From assembly GCF_003046315.1 (NCBI RefSeq), contig NZ_PZZP01000001.1:434001-498000 (forward strand): a DNA stretch of 64,000 nt, read 5' to 3'. This stretch comes from Desmospora activa DSM 45169. Lineage in GTDB: Bacteria; Bacillota; Bacilli; Thermoactinomycetales; DSM-45169. Position 1 is the stretch's first letter. The number at the start of each line of letters is the position of its first letter. The notes under the pieces were generated by a model. The model did not search any database, was not told where the DNA came from, and saw only the letters and a list, made by a program, of their open reading frames with translations. This document shows, in pieces, positions 27,108-36,980 of the stretch. Position numbers and translations under genes: made by a program.

Positions 27108-29771
27108 ATGAAAAGAATCGATCTCATCTACGAAGAATTGAAAGCGCTTACTGCTGAAAAAGGGGTAAGTGCCGTAGAATTGGCGAAAAGGTTGCAGCTG
27201 GATCGGACCAATGTCAGCCGTGATTTAAATCAACTGTGGAAAGCGGGTAAGATCCAAAAAAGCAGCGGCAGACCCGTTCTTTTTTCGGTAAAGGATCAAA
27301 ATGAAAAACAAACGGACGCAAAGACGATCTTGGATCAATTTGCACAGGAAAACCAAAGCTTGGTGACAGCGATTGAACAGGGAAAAGCGGCGATTCTTTA
27401 CCCTCCCCGCGGAATGCACGTACTGCTGATTGGGGAAACTGGCACAGGCAAATCGATGTTTGCCAAGCTCCTTCATACATACGGCGTAGAAACGGGAATA
27501 TTGGAAGAAGGAGCGCCCTTTGTAACTTTTAACTGTGCCGATTACGCTCATAATCCGCAATTGCTGTTGGGGCAATTGTTTGGGGTGAAAAAAGGGGCTT
27601 ATACCGGTGCGATGGAACAAAAAGGACTACTCCATCAAGCAGATCAGGGCATCTTACTGTTGGATGAAATTCACCGCCTCCCTGCCGAAGGGCAGGAGAT
27701 GTTGTTTACCTTTATCGATCAAGGGTTATTTCGACGTTTAGGCGAGACGGAGACAGAGCAGCGGGCTGATGTAATGATTCTATGCGCCACCACCGAAAAT
27801 CCGGAATCCAGCTTGTTGCAAACCTTTCGCCGGCGCATTCCAATGACCATCCATCTGCCGCCACTGCGGGAACGCTCTTGTCAAGATCGGCATCATCTCG
27901 TTTTCCGTTTCTTTAAAGAAGAGGCGATCCGGTTGGGAAAAGCGATCTATATCTCATCCAACACCCTGCGGGCGCTGTTGCATTATCCATGTCCTCACAA
28001 TATCGGCCAGCTAAAAACCGATATTCAGCTGCTCTGCGCCCGGGCGTATGCCGATTATGTCACCATGAAAAAAGAGAAAATCCAGATTAATAGTTCCGAC
28101 CTTGCCAGAGAGAGTAAAGAAGGTCTCTTTATCGCCAAAAGAAAGCCCGATACCCTGATTCACCGTTATTACATTTTCCATCCTGATCGAGAGACCCTTT
28201 TGTTTGAGCCGGAAGAAATCGATCACAACAATATCTATGAAAATATCGAAAAAAAATACAACGAATTGAAGGTACGGGGAATCGCCGATGACGAGTTGGA
28301 ACTGTTGATGGAGATCGATATTGACAATTACTTTACCCAGTATATTCAAGGAGTACATCGGCGCATTGATTCCGATGACTTGGGTAAAATCATCGATCCG
28401 GAACGGATCGATCTCGCGGAGCAAATCATTCAAACCGCCGAGACGCAGTTGGAAAAGGCTTTTCCACGCAAAGTCGTTCTGGGAATGGCCCTTCACCTTC
28501 ATACCTTGATCAATCGCGTAAAAAGCGGAAAAAAGATCGTCAATCCCCAGTTAAACAAAATACGGACCACCTATAAGCAGGAATTTAGCGTGGCATGGGA
28601 TTGCATGAAAATGATTGAGGAAAAATGGCAACTGGATCTGCCGATCGATGAAGCAGGCTATCTGACGATGTTTCTGGTATTGGACGATCGCTTGCCCGAT
28701 GATCATGATCAAGTTGCGGTGATGGTGTTGATGCATGGTTCCGGTTGTGCTACAGCCATGGCTGATGTAACCAATCAACTTTTGGGAACCAATCATGCCA
28801 AAGCGATTGATATGCCGCTACAACTGGAGCCGATGAAAGTGTATGAGCGGGTGAAACGGTTTGCACAAAATACAGGTCCCCATAATGGGTTGCTGTTGTT
28901 AGTCGATATGGGTTCTCTGCTCACCTTTGCCGAAATGCTGGAGAAAGAAATGGAAATACCCGTTAAAGGAATTGCAGCGGCCAGTACCCCTCATGTCCTG
29001 GAAGCGACGCGAAAGGCGATGTTGGGGTATACATTGGATCAAATTTATGAAGATGTCACTCATCTGGCGCCACTGTATTCAACCGATACGGTCAACCGGG
29101 ATGAGCAGGAGCATACGCGTCCATTGGCGATCCTGACCGCCTGTTTGACGGGAAAAGGAAGCGCGCTGGCGATAAAAAAGGTGCTAGAAAACTATCTGCG
29201 ATTTAAGGAGGAAATGGTTCACATCGTTCCAATCGATATCGGCGATTCCAAAGAAGTAGATGCTGTGTTGGCACAGTTGAAAAGGAACTATCGCCTCCTA
29301 TGTGTAATCAGTCATTTTACGATCGCTGCGGATATCCCGCAATTTCACATTGAGGATGTGCTCAGCCTGCAAGCCATTTATCGCATCCAGGAGATGATCG
29401 ATACGGAGGAGACCTATATCAAGATGGGGGAAGCGTTACAAAACCATCTTATCAACATAAAGGCGGAACAACTGGTTGCTGATGTGCGCCACAGTATCGC
29501 CAACATCGAACGACAGTTAGAGAGGGAGATCAACAGTTACGAATTGATGGGTGTGGTCCTTCACATCAGCTGTATGGTAGACCGATTGATGTCAGGTCAG
29601 CCTGCTACGGCATATCAGGAGAAGGAGCGACTGATTCGCGCTTATCCGCAGTTATACCAAGTAATCAAGTTATCGTTGCATCCATTGGAGCAAACCTACG
29701 GGATAACAATCAAGGATGATGAAGTGTGTTACATTATTAATTTTTTTCAACAAACGGAAACACTGCTTTAG
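27108..29771 (+). CDS. LevR-family sigma-54-dependent PTS regulator
   Basis: An 887-residue activator. In order: a winged helix-turn-helix (~1-70), an AAA+ sigma-54 interaction domain with Walker A GETGTGKS (residues 109-116), the GAFTGA loop as GAYTGA and Walker B ILLLDE, a PRD, an EIIA(Man)-like domain (VAVMVLMHGSGCATAMADV), a second sensor segment, and a C-terminal PRD (~780-887). PTS phosphorylation of PRD histidines is the known switch in LevR. A -24/-12 promoter lies directly downstream, before the PTS genes, so it should activate them. ATG 27108 has GAGAGG; the longer frame from 27057 lacks a ribosome site. Confidence 0.92.
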   Translation: MKRIDLIYEELKALTAEKGVSAVELAKRLQLDRTNVSRDLNQLWKAGKIQKSSGRPVLFSVKDQNEKQTDAKTILDQFAQENQSLVTAIEQGKAAILYPPRGMHVLLIGETGTGKSMFAKLLHTYGVETGILEEGAPFVTFNCADYAHNPQLLLGQLFGVKKGAYTGAMEQKGLLHQADQGILLLDEIHRLPAEGQEMLFTFIDQGLFRRLGETETEQRADVMILCATTENPESSLLQTFRRRIPMTIHLPPLRERSCQDRHHLVFRFFKEEAIRLGKAIYISSNTLRALLHYPCPHNIGQLKTDIQLLCARAYADYVTMKKEKIQINSSDLARESKEGLFIAKRKPDTLIHRYYIFHPDRETLLFEPEEIDHNNIYENIEKKYNELKVRGIADDELELLMEIDIDNYFTQYIQGVHRRIDSDDLGKIIDPERIDLAEQIIQTAETQLEKAFPRKVVLGMALHLHTLINRVKSGKKIVNPQLNKIRTTYKQEFSVAWDCMKMIEEKWQLDLPIDEAGYLTMFLVLDDRLPDDHDQVAVMVLMHGSGCATAMADVTNQLLGTNHAKAIDMPLQLEPMKVYERVKRFAQNTGPHNGLLLLVDMGSLLTFAEMLEKEMEIPVKGIAAASTPHVLEATRKAMLGYTLDQIYEDVTHLAPLYSTDTVNRDEQEHTRPLAILTACLTGKGSALAIKKVLENYLRFKEEMVHIVPIDIGDSKEVDAVLAQLKRNYRLLCVISHFTIAADIPQFHIEDVLSLQAIYRIQEMIDTEETYIKMGEALQNHLINIKAEQLVADVRHSIANIERQLEREINSYELMGVVLHISCMVDRLMSGQPATAYQEKERLIRAYPQLYQVIKLSLHPLEQTYGITIKDDEVCYIINFFQQTETLL

Positions 29772-29868
29772 ATGTTTTTTGGTAAAACAAGCAACACAGT
29801 AGGGACACACAATCGTGATCGCAACACACTAGTCGGCAAAACAATCATTATTCCGAACAGTCGATCAA

Positions 29869-29884
29869 TGGCATGATCTTTGCT
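29869..29884 (+). promoter_or_regulatory. sigma-54 (-24/-12) promoter
   Basis: TGGCATG-N4-TTGCT, with GG at 29870-29871 and GC at 29882-29883, matches the TGGCAC-N5-TTGC consensus and spacing. It precedes the PTS EIIB gene by 38 bases. The preceding stretch (29795-29850) has repeated ACACA/CACAC half-sites that may bind the activator. Confidence 0.9.
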
Positions 29885-29921
29885 TATTAAAAGGGGGGAG
29901 AAAACAAAGGAGGGATTCACT

Positions 29922-30242
29922 ATGAATATTTTGTTGGTTTGTGCCGCCGGCATGTCTACTAGTCTGTTGGTTTCCAAAATGAAGGAAGCGGCTGACAGCA
30001 AAGGAGTGAATGTCACCATCCAAGCGGTATCTGCCGATCAGGCTCAGAAACACTTGGATGAGATCGATGTGTTGTTGTTGGGGCCACAGGTCCGCTACAA
30101 GCTACCCCAATTTAAAAAGGAGGGGGAAAAAAGAGGGATTCCCGTTGATGTGATCAACCCAGCGGATTATGGGCGTATTAACGGTCAGGGTGTGCTGGAG
30201 TTTGCCTTGCGATTAATCGGGGAGGGGGCCAATCCAAGGTGA
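29922..30242 (+). CDS. celA: PTS lactose/cellobiose-type EIIB subunit
   Basis: A 106-residue EIIB domain; Cys7 in [14 protein letters not shown] is the phosphorylation site. ATG 29922 follows AAAGGAGGG. It passes phosphate from EIIA to the sugar carried by EIIC. The closest characterised systems are lichenan/cellobiose PTSs of Bacillus. It overlaps the EIIC gene by four bases. Confidence 0.92.
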   Translation: MNILLVCAAGMSTSLLVSKMKEAADSKGVNVTIQAVSADQAQKHLDEIDVLLLGPQVRYKLPQFKKEGEKRGIPVDVINPADYGRINGQGVLEFALRLIGEGANPR

Positions 30243-31576
30243 ACCGCTTTATTCAGGCGTTAGAAAAGTATTTGATGCCGGTGGCTGGCAGGGTGGCAGA
30301 ACAAAAACATCTGCAATCGATCCGTGACGGCATTATCCTGGCGATGCCCATGATCATTATCGGGTCGTTGTTTCTCATTCTCGGCAATCTTCCGATTCCA
30401 GGCTATAACGATTTTATGTCCGGTTTGTTTGGTGAACAGTGGTTGGAAAAATTGATGTACCCAGTGGGTGCCACCTTTGACATTATGGCCTTGATCGTCA
30501 GCTTTGGTGTGGCGTACCGTTTGGCGGAAAAATATCACGTGGAACCCTTGTCCGCAGGTGCGATTTCATTGGCTGCATTTCTGTTGGCTACCCCTTACGA
30601 GGTGACGTTTACTCCGGAGGGAACGAATGAAACGATAATGGTCGGTGGCGGGATTCCGATTCAGTGGGTCGGGAGCGAAGGGTTGTTTGTCGCCTTGATT
30701 TTGGCCATTCTTTCCACGGAAATCTACCGCAAGATCATTGAAAAAAATATTGTGATTCGCTTGCCGGAGGGAGTTCCACCGGCAGTGGCTAAATCCTTTA
30801 TCGCCTTGATTCCTGGCTTTGCGGTTGTCTGTGTTGTTTGGCTGGTTCGCTTGCTGCTGGAGATTACGCCTTTTGAAAGCTATCACCAAATTGTATCGAC
30901 GCTGTTGCACCAGCCTTTAAGCCTGTTGGGAGGGAGTTTGGCAGGGGCGTTGATTGCGGTGTTGCTGATCCAATTGCTATGGTCGACGGGGTTGCATGGT
31001 GCGGCGATTGTCGGCGGTGTGATGGGGCCGATCTGGCTATCCCTGATGGATCAGAACCGGCGGATTTTTCAAGCTGATCCTAATGCCGAGCTTCCCAATA
31101 TCGTCACCGCTCAGTTTATCGATCTCTGGGTTCATATCGGCGGGTCGGGTACGACACTCGCCTTAGTCATTGCGATGGTATTACGGGCCAAGAGTAAACA
31201 GTTGAAAAATATCGGTCGTCTTGCGATTGGCCCTGGTGTGTTTAATATTAATGAGCCGGTTATCTTTGGGATGCCGATTGTGATGAACCCGCTCTTGATT
31301 ATCCCGTTTATCCTGGCGCCAACTGCGGTAGTGGCGGTCTCTTATCTTGCCATGTCGACGGGATTAGCGGCTAAGCCGAGCGGCGTGGCGGTTCCCTGGA
31401 CAACGCCTTTATTTGTCAGCGGCTATCTCGCCACAGGAAAGATATCGGGCATGGTCCTACAACTGGTCAACTTTGTAATCGCTTTCGCGATCTATTATCC
31501 ATTCTTTAAGATCTGGGATAAGCAAAAATTACAAGAGGAAAATCAATCGGACCAATCAACACAACATGTAGCATAA
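30239..31576 (+). CDS. celB: PTS cellobiose/lichenan-type EIIC permease
   Basis: A 445-residue permease with about ten membrane segments. [24 protein letters not shown] at the N-terminus and the conserved loop [21 protein letters not shown] identify the lactose/cellobiose EIIC family. The start is GTG 30239, overlapping the EIIB stop (GTGA). It imports and phosphorylates a beta-diglucoside together with the flanking subunits. Confidence 0.93.
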   Translation: MNRFIQALEKYLMPVAGRVAEQKHLQSIRDGIILAMPMIIIGSLFLILGNLPIPGYNDFMSGLFGEQWLEKLMYPVGATFDIMALIVSFGVAYRLAEKYHVEPLSAGAISLAAFLLATPYEVTFTPEGTNETIMVGGGIPIQWVGSEGLFVALILAILSTEIYRKIIEKNIVIRLPEGVPPAVAKSFIALIPGFAVVCVVWLVRLLLEITPFESYHQIVSTLLHQPLSLLGGSLAGALIAVLLIQLLWSTGLHGAAIVGGVMGPIWLSLMDQNRRIFQADPNAELPNIVTAQFIDLWVHIGGSGTTLALVIAMVLRAKSKQLKNIGRLAIGPGVFNINEPVIFGMPIVMNPLLIIPFILAPTAVVAVSYLAMSTGLAAKPSGVAVPWTTPLFVSGYLATGKISGMVLQLVNFVIAFAIYYPFFKIWDKQKLQEENQSDQSTQHVA

Positions 31577-31618
31577 GCCCGAAAAGTGCTGATGTGCGTG
31601 TATGAAGGAGAGTGCTCA

Positions 31619-31948
31619 ATGGATGCGATGGAAGGGATTATGTTTCAGTTGATCCTCCATGGGGGCAACGGCAAAAGTTTTGCCATGGAGGCGATCGCGG
31701 AAGCAAAGACGGGCCATATGAGTGCTGCCCGCGAGAAGTTGAGGCAAGCGGGGGAGGAACTGCACAAAGCCCATCAACTACATGCCAATCTGATTCAACA
31801 AGAAGCAGGTGGGGAACAGACAACGGTCACCTTGTTGATGGTTCACGCCCAAGATCATCTGATGAATGCGCTTACGGTTAAGGATTTGGCTTCGGAGATG
31901 GTGGATCTATATGAACGAATCATGGTAGATGGAGGGATCAAAGCATGA
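31619..31948 (+). CDS. celC: PTS lactose/cellobiose-type EIIA subunit
   Basis: A 109-residue helical EIIA. His76 in MVHAQDHLM is the expected phosphorylation site and Asp79 the metal-site residue. ATG 31619 follows GAAGGAGAG; an in-frame start at 31586 is upstream of that site. Its stop overlaps the start of the glucosidase gene (ATGA). Confidence 0.92.
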   Translation: MDAMEGIMFQLILHGGNGKSFAMEAIAEAKTGHMSAAREKLRQAGEELHKAHQLHANLIQQEAGGEQTTVTLLMVHAQDHLMNALTVKDLASEMVDLYERIMVDGGIKA

Positions 31949-33273
31949 ACGGGATCAAAATGGTGACGATTGGCGGAGGCTCCAGCTACACCCCTGAGCT
32001 AGTGGAAGGGTTGATTAAACGTCACGCCCAATTGCCGGTGCGGGAGTTATGGCTGGTCGATATCCCTGCTGGAGAAGAAAAGTTAAACATCGTCGGTGCT
32101 TTGGCCAAACGCATGGTGGAAAAAGCGGGCATTCCTCTGGACATCCATTTAAGCATCGATCGACGCGCGGCTTTACAGGATGCCGATTTTGTCACCACTC
32201 AATTTCGCGTCGGTTTGCTGGACGCCCGGGCCAAAGATGAAGGGATTCCCTTGAAGTACGATGTGATCGGTCAGGAAACCAACGGACCGGGTGGACTGCT
32301 CAAAGGGCTACGTACCATTCCCGTGATTCTCAATATCGCCAAGGATATGGCAGAGTTGTGTCCAGACGCCTGGTTGATCAATTTTACCAACCCCGCCGGT
32401 ATGGTGACGGAAGCGATTCTCCGCTACAGCCGCTTAAATAAAGTGGTTGGTTTATGCAATGTTCCCATCGGCATGCGAATGGGAATCGCCAAAATGCTCG
32501 GAGTAGAGGCCGATCGTATTCACATCGATTTTGCCGGACTCAACCATATGGTGTTTGGGCTCAATGTTTATCTCGATGGCGACAATATCACGGAAAAGCT
32601 GGTTGATGATTATTTAAGCGGGGAACAATCCGGCGTCTCGATGAGAAATATCGTCGATCTCGGATGGGAACCCGATTTTATCAAAGGGCTAAACATCCTT
32701 CCCTGTCCCTATCATCGCTACTATTATCAGACGGAGCGCATGTTGCAAGAAGAGAAGGAAGCGGCTAAAACGGCGGGGACACGAGCGCAAGTGGTGCAAC
32801 AGTTAGAGTCGGATCTGTTTGAACTGTATAAGGACCCCGATCTCAATGTAAAACCGCCGCAACTGGAAAAACGGGGCGGTGCCTATTACAGCGATGCCGC
32901 CTGTAGCTTGATCGATTCCATCTACAATGACAGAGGGGATATCCAACCTGTCAACACCCGCAACAACGGCGCCATCAAAGGTATTCCTGAAGATTCGGCG
33001 GTAGAAGTGAACTGTGTCATTACCAAAGATGGCCCCAAGCCGATTACCGTTGGGGAGCTTCCGGTTGCAGTCAACGGATTGGTCCAACAGATCAAATCCT
33101 TTGAACGGGTTGCGGCTGAAGCGGCGGTTACCGGCGATTATCAAACCGCTTTAGTGGCGATGACGATTAATCCACTGGTGCCATCGGATCGAGTCGCCAA
33201 ACAATTGCTGGATGAAATGCTGGAAGCCCATCGTGAACATCTGCCGCAGTTTTTTGAGAAAGTGGAAGCGTAA
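31945..33273 (+). CDS. licH: 6-phospho-beta-glucosidase, glycoside hydrolase family 4
   Basis: A 442-residue GH4 enzyme, which uses NAD+ and Mn2+ rather than a classical hydrolytic pair. The N-terminal [17 protein letters not shown] binds NAD, and [18 protein letters not shown] (metal Cys) and GLNH (metal His) follow. It splits the phosphorylated beta-disaccharide delivered by the PTS. Last gene of the operon, with a hairpin terminator about 135 bases on. Confidence 0.92.
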   Translation: MNGIKMVTIGGGSSYTPELVEGLIKRHAQLPVRELWLVDIPAGEEKLNIVGALAKRMVEKAGIPLDIHLSIDRRAALQDADFVTTQFRVGLLDARAKDEGIPLKYDVIGQETNGPGGLLKGLRTIPVILNIAKDMAELCPDAWLINFTNPAGMVTEAILRYSRLNKVVGLCNVPIGMRMGIAKMLGVEADRIHIDFAGLNHMVFGLNVYLDGDNITEKLVDDYLSGEQSGVSMRNIVDLGWEPDFIKGLNILPCPYHRYYYQTERMLQEEKEAAKTAGTRAQVVQQLESDLFELYKDPDLNVKPPQLEKRGGAYYSDAACSLIDSIYNDRGDIQPVNTRNNGAIKGIPEDSAVEVNCVITKDGPKPITVGELPVAVNGLVQQIKSFERVAAEAAVTGDYQTALVAMTINPLVPSDRVAKQLLDEMLEAHREHLPQFFEKVEA

Positions 33274-33406
33274 ATACCGTATTCCCGTACTGGACTTAGG
33301 GAATGCCCTTCGTGTGGCTGCCTCGATGTTTATCTGGATAGGCGACAATGATGTATACGAATTTTTGGGCAGAGAGCTTCTCTCCCGCATCATTTTCATC
33401 CACTTG

Positions 33407-33432
33407 ACCCGACGACAACGTCGGGTTGTTTG
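33407..33432 (+). terminator. terminator of the beta-glucoside PTS operon
   Basis: Arms ACCCGACG/CGTCGGGT (33407-33414, 33419-33426) around ACAA, followed by TGTTTG. Confidence 0.75.
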
Positions 33433-33497
33433 ATGTGGAAAGAGGAAGAAGCACGCATGGTGTCAAATTAATAAAATCATTGGAGGAGGAGAAACGG

Positions 33498-33965
33498 TTG
33501 AATAAGAAATGGTGGAAGATGATTGCAATCATTGTTGTAGCAGCGCTGGCAGTTGCGGTTTTCATTCAACAGAATGCGGCTGTCAATGCCGATGAAGACG
33601 AGGAGGGTTGGCGCTTGCTGGCCCAGGGGGATCTTCAAGGCGTGGCCCGGTCTGGCGAAGGGCAAGTCAGTATCTATGAGCGCCAGGATGGAAGCCGTCT
33701 CTTACGTTTAACGAATTTCAAAGCGGTGGAGGAATCCGACCTCCGAATGGTGCTAGTCAATCAGCGCGATGTTTCCGACAATGAGTCGGTCAAACATGCG
33801 ACCCGGGTTGATCTGGGATCGATTAAACAAGGGAGCCAGGGGGAAGGGAATCAGGATTTTAACATCCCAACCGATGTAGATCTCAGTCAGTTTCCCGCCG
33901 TCGCCATCTGGAATGAGGAGTCTGAGGAAAACTTTTTGGCAGCAATGTTGCGTTACAACGAATGA
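33498..33965 (+). CDS. membrane-anchored DM13-domain protein
   Basis: A 155-residue protein: a basic N-terminus (NKKWWKM), one membrane helix (residues ~8-26) and an extracytoplasmic domain with DM13 features (QDGSRLLRLTNFKAVEESDLRMVLVN, then DLGSIKQGSQGEGNQDFNIP and a late FPAVAIWNEE). DM13 is a small beta-domain proposed to act in redox or electron transfer; the Cys that some members carry is absent here. The start is TTG 33498 right after GGAGGAGGAGAAA; the upstream in-frame GTG-type frame has no ribosome site. Monocistronic as far as visible. Confidence 0.75.
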   Translation: MNKKWWKMIAIIVVAALAVAVFIQQNAAVNADEDEEGWRLLAQGDLQGVARSGEGQVSIYERQDGSRLLRLTNFKAVEESDLRMVLVNQRDVSDNESVKHATRVDLGSIKQGSQGEGNQDFNIPTDVDLSQFPAVAIWNEESEENFLAAMLRYNE

Positions 33966-34518
33966 GTTGGTGAGGTGTCCGAATGAAGTAAGCTTTCTTA
34001 AAAGAAGATAACCGGTTTGGTTTGTATCACGATAGAAGGCCACGGACAGCTCGCATGGTTAAAAGGAAAAAGGTACGCGAAGATGGAAATTGAAAAAGAT
34101 ACAATTTTAGGGTTTGATGAACCAAATGATGGTAAAAAAAATATAAGAATGAGTGGAATAGTACTATAATGAGTATTTGTCATGTACATGCCACCTAATA
34201 TTATTAGGGGAACTTTCCTCAATAATCACAGGTAAAGCTCTCAGTGTTGTATGTTGAATAGCATTATTCACGATGACCGGGAAACCGGTCTTTTTGATTT
34301 TTTAACTCCTGCTTTCAAGGCGGAAGATGGGATATTAGGAAGATGGGCCATAAACCCTATATTTCAGGAGATATTCAACATTGATTTATAACAGGTATCT
34401 GAAGTATTATTTTCGGATACCGAAAATAACAACGAATACTACCTACGAACTATTCCTAACCTTCCTCCACTTTAGATAAAATTATGTTAATTCCTGCATA
34501 AAGGGGGAATGGTGACCT
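33966..34518. other. AT-rich gap with a gene remnant before the toxin locus
   Basis: No complete gene. From about 34020 to 34169 one frame reads ITIEGHGQLAWLKGKRYAKM... and ends IRMSGIVL-stop; only an internal ATG (34083) or a TTG would start it and there is no ribosome site, so it looks like the 3' end of a broken gene. A TATAAT box (34165-34170) and a clean terminator (34275) follow. The rest shows nothing I can name. Confidence 0.4.
34275..34305 (+). terminator. terminator upstream of the toxin gene
   Basis: A perfect GACCGG/CCGGTC stem (34275-34280, 34285-34290) with GAAA tetraloop and TTTTTGATTTTTT. Confidence 0.85.
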
Positions 34519-36171
34519 TTGAATGTTTTTAAGCGGTTTTGCAATACTCTTTTCAGTCGTAAGGGCAGTTCTACCATTGAATATGTAATTGTCATGAGTG
34601 CTGGAGCGATATTGGCAAGCGCTTTGCTCAGTGCCCTCTATAGCGAAGCAATAAAAAAGCCAATGGTAGCGGTTATTGAAAACCATATCGCCTGCCTAAA
34701 TGAGGAGCCATCGTGTAATCGCGGTGGGAGCAGAGGAGGAGAGGGAACCCAAGTAAGTGAAGCATCCGGCAGTGGTGGCCCTTCTGATTCACCAGAACAG
34801 GAACCGCCTGATGAGGATAAAGGCGGTTGGTCAGGACTTTTGCAAAAAGGAAAAGAATTCGCTTCTGATGCGTGGGATGGAGTAACGGAACCGATCGCTG
34901 ACGCATGGAACGGGCTACAAGAGTATGCTTCCGATTCGATCGATAACGCGAAGGATCGATATCAGTATTGGTTAGATCATGAGGGTGGACGCGAAAAGAT
35001 ACTGGCCGCCGATGAGTTTTTGAGCCAATCTGCCGTTTATCGGGAATTTAGGGGAGATATTATCGAAGGAAATTGGCTCCGGTATTCAATTCGGATGTTG
35101 AATTATATGAGTGGTGCGGGAATTACGACTGCACTCATTTCTGAACTAACCGGATTTGATTTAATTAAATGGGGAGTGGACAATCCAGGAGCCACCCTAA
35201 CCATGGCGGCAGGTGTCGGAATGCTGTTCTTCCCACCTACGACATTGTTAGGAATTGGAGTACTTAGTGGTGGTGGAATAAGCGGTGCTATTACGGCTTT
35301 TTCGGGAGGTTCAGCGGATGAAGTTGCCGATGCCATGTTTATTGGCGGGCTTACGGGCTTAATTGGCGGAGGAGTTGCCGGTGGGGTTGCTCGTGCTGGC
35401 TTGCGATATATCGGCCAAAGGGCTGCTCAGTGGGTCGGTGCCTCGATCGGAAGTTCCTCTGAAAGTTTAGCCGATAACTTTCTTCGCGGGGAAAAGCTGA
35501 ACTGGAAGAATGCAGCCGCTGCGGGCCTATTTGCTTTTGGGTCTGTTGTTGGACTTAACGCTGCGAAAAATTCGATACCTACTTTTGGTATAACACCGAA
35601 GTCAAACCAGGTTGCAAATCAAGCATCTAAAAACGCCGATCCGAATGTCGTGGCAGGTGTAAAAAAACCACCCGTAACCCCTTCGCAATTTGATAATGTT
35701 AGAAAAGACATGGGTTTACCTGCAAGAATCGGAGACGATGACCCATATACTACATCAGTACTAAGAATAGATGGCCATGAGTATTGGGGTAAAAATGGGA
35801 AATGGGTTACTAAAGGGAAGACTAGTAATTATACCGATAAAGCCCACTACGATAAGGTGAGAAAGGAATTAGGTACATCGGCCGAAGTTCCAGGGCATGC
35901 TGAAGGGGTCGCTTTTAATAAGGCATATCAAGTAAGGAAAAATACTGGTACAAAAGGTGGTAATGCAGTTCTTTATGTTGATAAAATACCATGTGTAATG
36001 TGTAAACCAGGGATTGCCACTCTTATGAGATCTGCAAAAGTAGATCATTTAGATTTACATTACTTACAAGATGGTAAAATGCATCATGTTCAATATGTTA
36101 GAAATCCAGATACTGACGCAGTATATAATCCCTTTTCTGGAAAATGGACTAAACCCAGTAAGAAGAAATAG
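34519..36171 (+). CDS. polymorphic toxin: Flp-prepilin-like N-terminus, C-terminal deaminase-fold domain
   Basis: A 550-residue protein. Residues 1-16 (positively charged, ending RKG) plus the following hydrophobic helix match a Flp/Tad prepilin signal: cleavage after Gly16 would leave Glu at +5 and Tyr at +6 (GSSTIEY). A Ser/Gly/Glu/Pro-rich spacer (~65-100), an amphipathic stretch, and a Gly-rich hydrophobic module (~190-310) follow. The C-terminal ~150 residues carry His460-x-Glu462 (HAE) and Cys492/Cys495 (PCVMC), the zinc and catalytic set of the cytidine-deaminase-like superfamily; the layout recalls SCP1.201-like/DddA or YwqJ-like toxins, but I cannot place it firmly. The start is TTG 34519. 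An Imm1-like gene follows 20 bases later. AT-rich C-terminal coding region suggests cassette exchange. Confidence 0.8.
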   Translation: MNVFKRFCNTLFSRKGSSTIEYVIVMSAGAILASALLSALYSEAIKKPMVAVIENHIACLNEEPSCNRGGSRGGEGTQVSEASGSGGPSDSPEQEPPDEDKGGWSGLLQKGKEFASDAWDGVTEPIADAWNGLQEYASDSIDNAKDRYQYWLDHEGGREKILAADEFLSQSAVYREFRGDIIEGNWLRYSIRMLNYMSGAGITTALISELTGFDLIKWGVDNPGATLTMAAGVGMLFFPPTTLLGIGVLSGGGISGAITAFSGGSADEVADAMFIGGLTGLIGGGVAGGVARAGLRYIGQRAAQWVGASIGSSSESLADNFLRGEKLNWKNAAAAGLFAFGSVVGLNAAKNSIPTFGITPKSNQVANQASKNADPNVVAGVKKPPVTPSQFDNVRKDMGLPARIGDDDPYTTSVLRIDGHEYWGKNGKWVTKGKTSNYTDKAHYDKVRKELGTSAEVPGHAEGVAFNKAYQVRKNTGTKGGNAVLYVDKIPCVMCKPGIATLMRSAKVDHLDLHYLQDGKMHHVQYVRNPDTDAVYNPFSGKWTKPSKKK

Positions 36172-36191
36172 TTGAATCGAGGTGTTGATAA

Positions 36192-36581
36192 ATGTCTTGG
36201 ATGTTTCTATTTGCAGAGGGTGAATTTAATGGAGAAAATCCAACATGGGAAAAAATTGAACAGTTTATCCGGCTTATGGACGGAAAGAAGTATAATGCAA
36301 TGGCTCTTGAGATGGAAGAAGGAGAGCTTATTACTTGCGGTGGAGGTAATTTGATTAAGGGAAAACGAAGGTATACCGTTAGCTATGTGTTAGGAGAAGA
36401 TAATTGTAGTTTAACTAACCCAGAAGAATCAAATGAGGAGTATTTTACAATCACAGTCCAAACACCTGACGAAATACCAGCGAATTTATGTGTATGTATT
36501 GATGACGTGTTGCAAGCGGTAAAATACTTTTATGAAACGAATGGAAAACGGAATCCCAATCTTAATTGGGAATGTCTATAA
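36192..36581 (+). CDS. Imm1-like immunity protein
   Basis: A 129-residue cytoplasmic protein. The pattern (initial W, a GGG stretch in LITCGGGNLIKGKRRYTV, a long beta-rich middle and an amphipathic helix DDVLQAVKYFYETNGKRN ending NLNWE) fits the Imm1 family, which typically lies next to deaminase toxins. The start is ATG 36192 after GAGGTG. Expected to bind and block the deaminase domain encoded just upstream. The family call rests on pattern memory only. Confidence 0.7.
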   Translation: MSWMFLFAEGEFNGENPTWEKIEQFIRLMDGKKYNAMALEMEEGELITCGGGNLIKGKRRYTVSYVLGEDNCSLTNPEESNEEYFTITVQTPDEIPANLCVCIDDVLQAVKYFYETNGKRNPNLNWECL

Positions 36582-36596
36582 ACAACAATGCACAAA

Positions 36597-36619
36597 AGCG
36601 CCCAACCGGGTGCTTTTTT
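36597..36619 (+). terminator. terminator after the Imm1-like gene
   Basis: Arms AGCGCCC/GGGTGCT around AACC, followed by TTTTT. A similar arrangement recurs after the second immunity gene at 37565. Confidence 0.85.
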
Positions 36620-36642
36620 CATACGCGAAAGGAGTGATAACC

Positions 36643-36819
36643 ATGAAAGACTGGGCATGGGTGCTGTTTCTATTGTTACCATTAATAATCCTATTAACTT
36701 TAACCCGAGGCGATCCCGCACTAATCGGCGTGGTGATTGGAGCGGTTATATGTTTGCCGCTGGGGTTTGCGTTAGGTGTGCTGTTCATTAACGCGACGGG
36801 GCGCAAGTACAGAATCTGA
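36643..36819 (+). CDS. small membrane protein (58 residues)
   Basis: It begins MKDWAWVLFLLLPLIILL and has a second hydrophobic stretch (ALIGVVIGAVICLPLGFALGVLF), so two membrane helices are likely. A good AAAGGAGTG site precedes ATG 36643. Function unknown. Its 5' part, including the preceding terminator and ribosome site, is duplicated near 37610. Confidence 0.7.
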   Translation: MKDWAWVLFLLLPLIILLTLTRGDPALIGVVIGAVICLPLGFALGVLFINATGRKYRI

Positions 36820-36957
36820 GTGACATTTTATGGTCGCGAAAATGTGGTTGAACGATTGCAAGAGGTAAAAGATGCTGGTGGTACACGTGAGGATATAGTT
36901 GCAGAACTAAATCAAATTAGAAAAGAGCTGTTAAATGGAACCTTGCAATTAAACTAA
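36820..36957 (+). pseudogene. orphan C-terminal fragment, probably of a toxin
   Basis: A 45-codon frame (GTG at 36820 directly after the previous stop, no ribosome site) reading TFYGRENVVERLQEV then GGTREDIVAELNQIRKELLNG. Ending just before an Imm11-like gene, it looks like the tail of a displaced toxin whose immunity gene was kept. No full toxin is present. Confidence 0.5.
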
Positions 36958-36980
36958 CTGGATTTAAAGGGGGATTTGTT

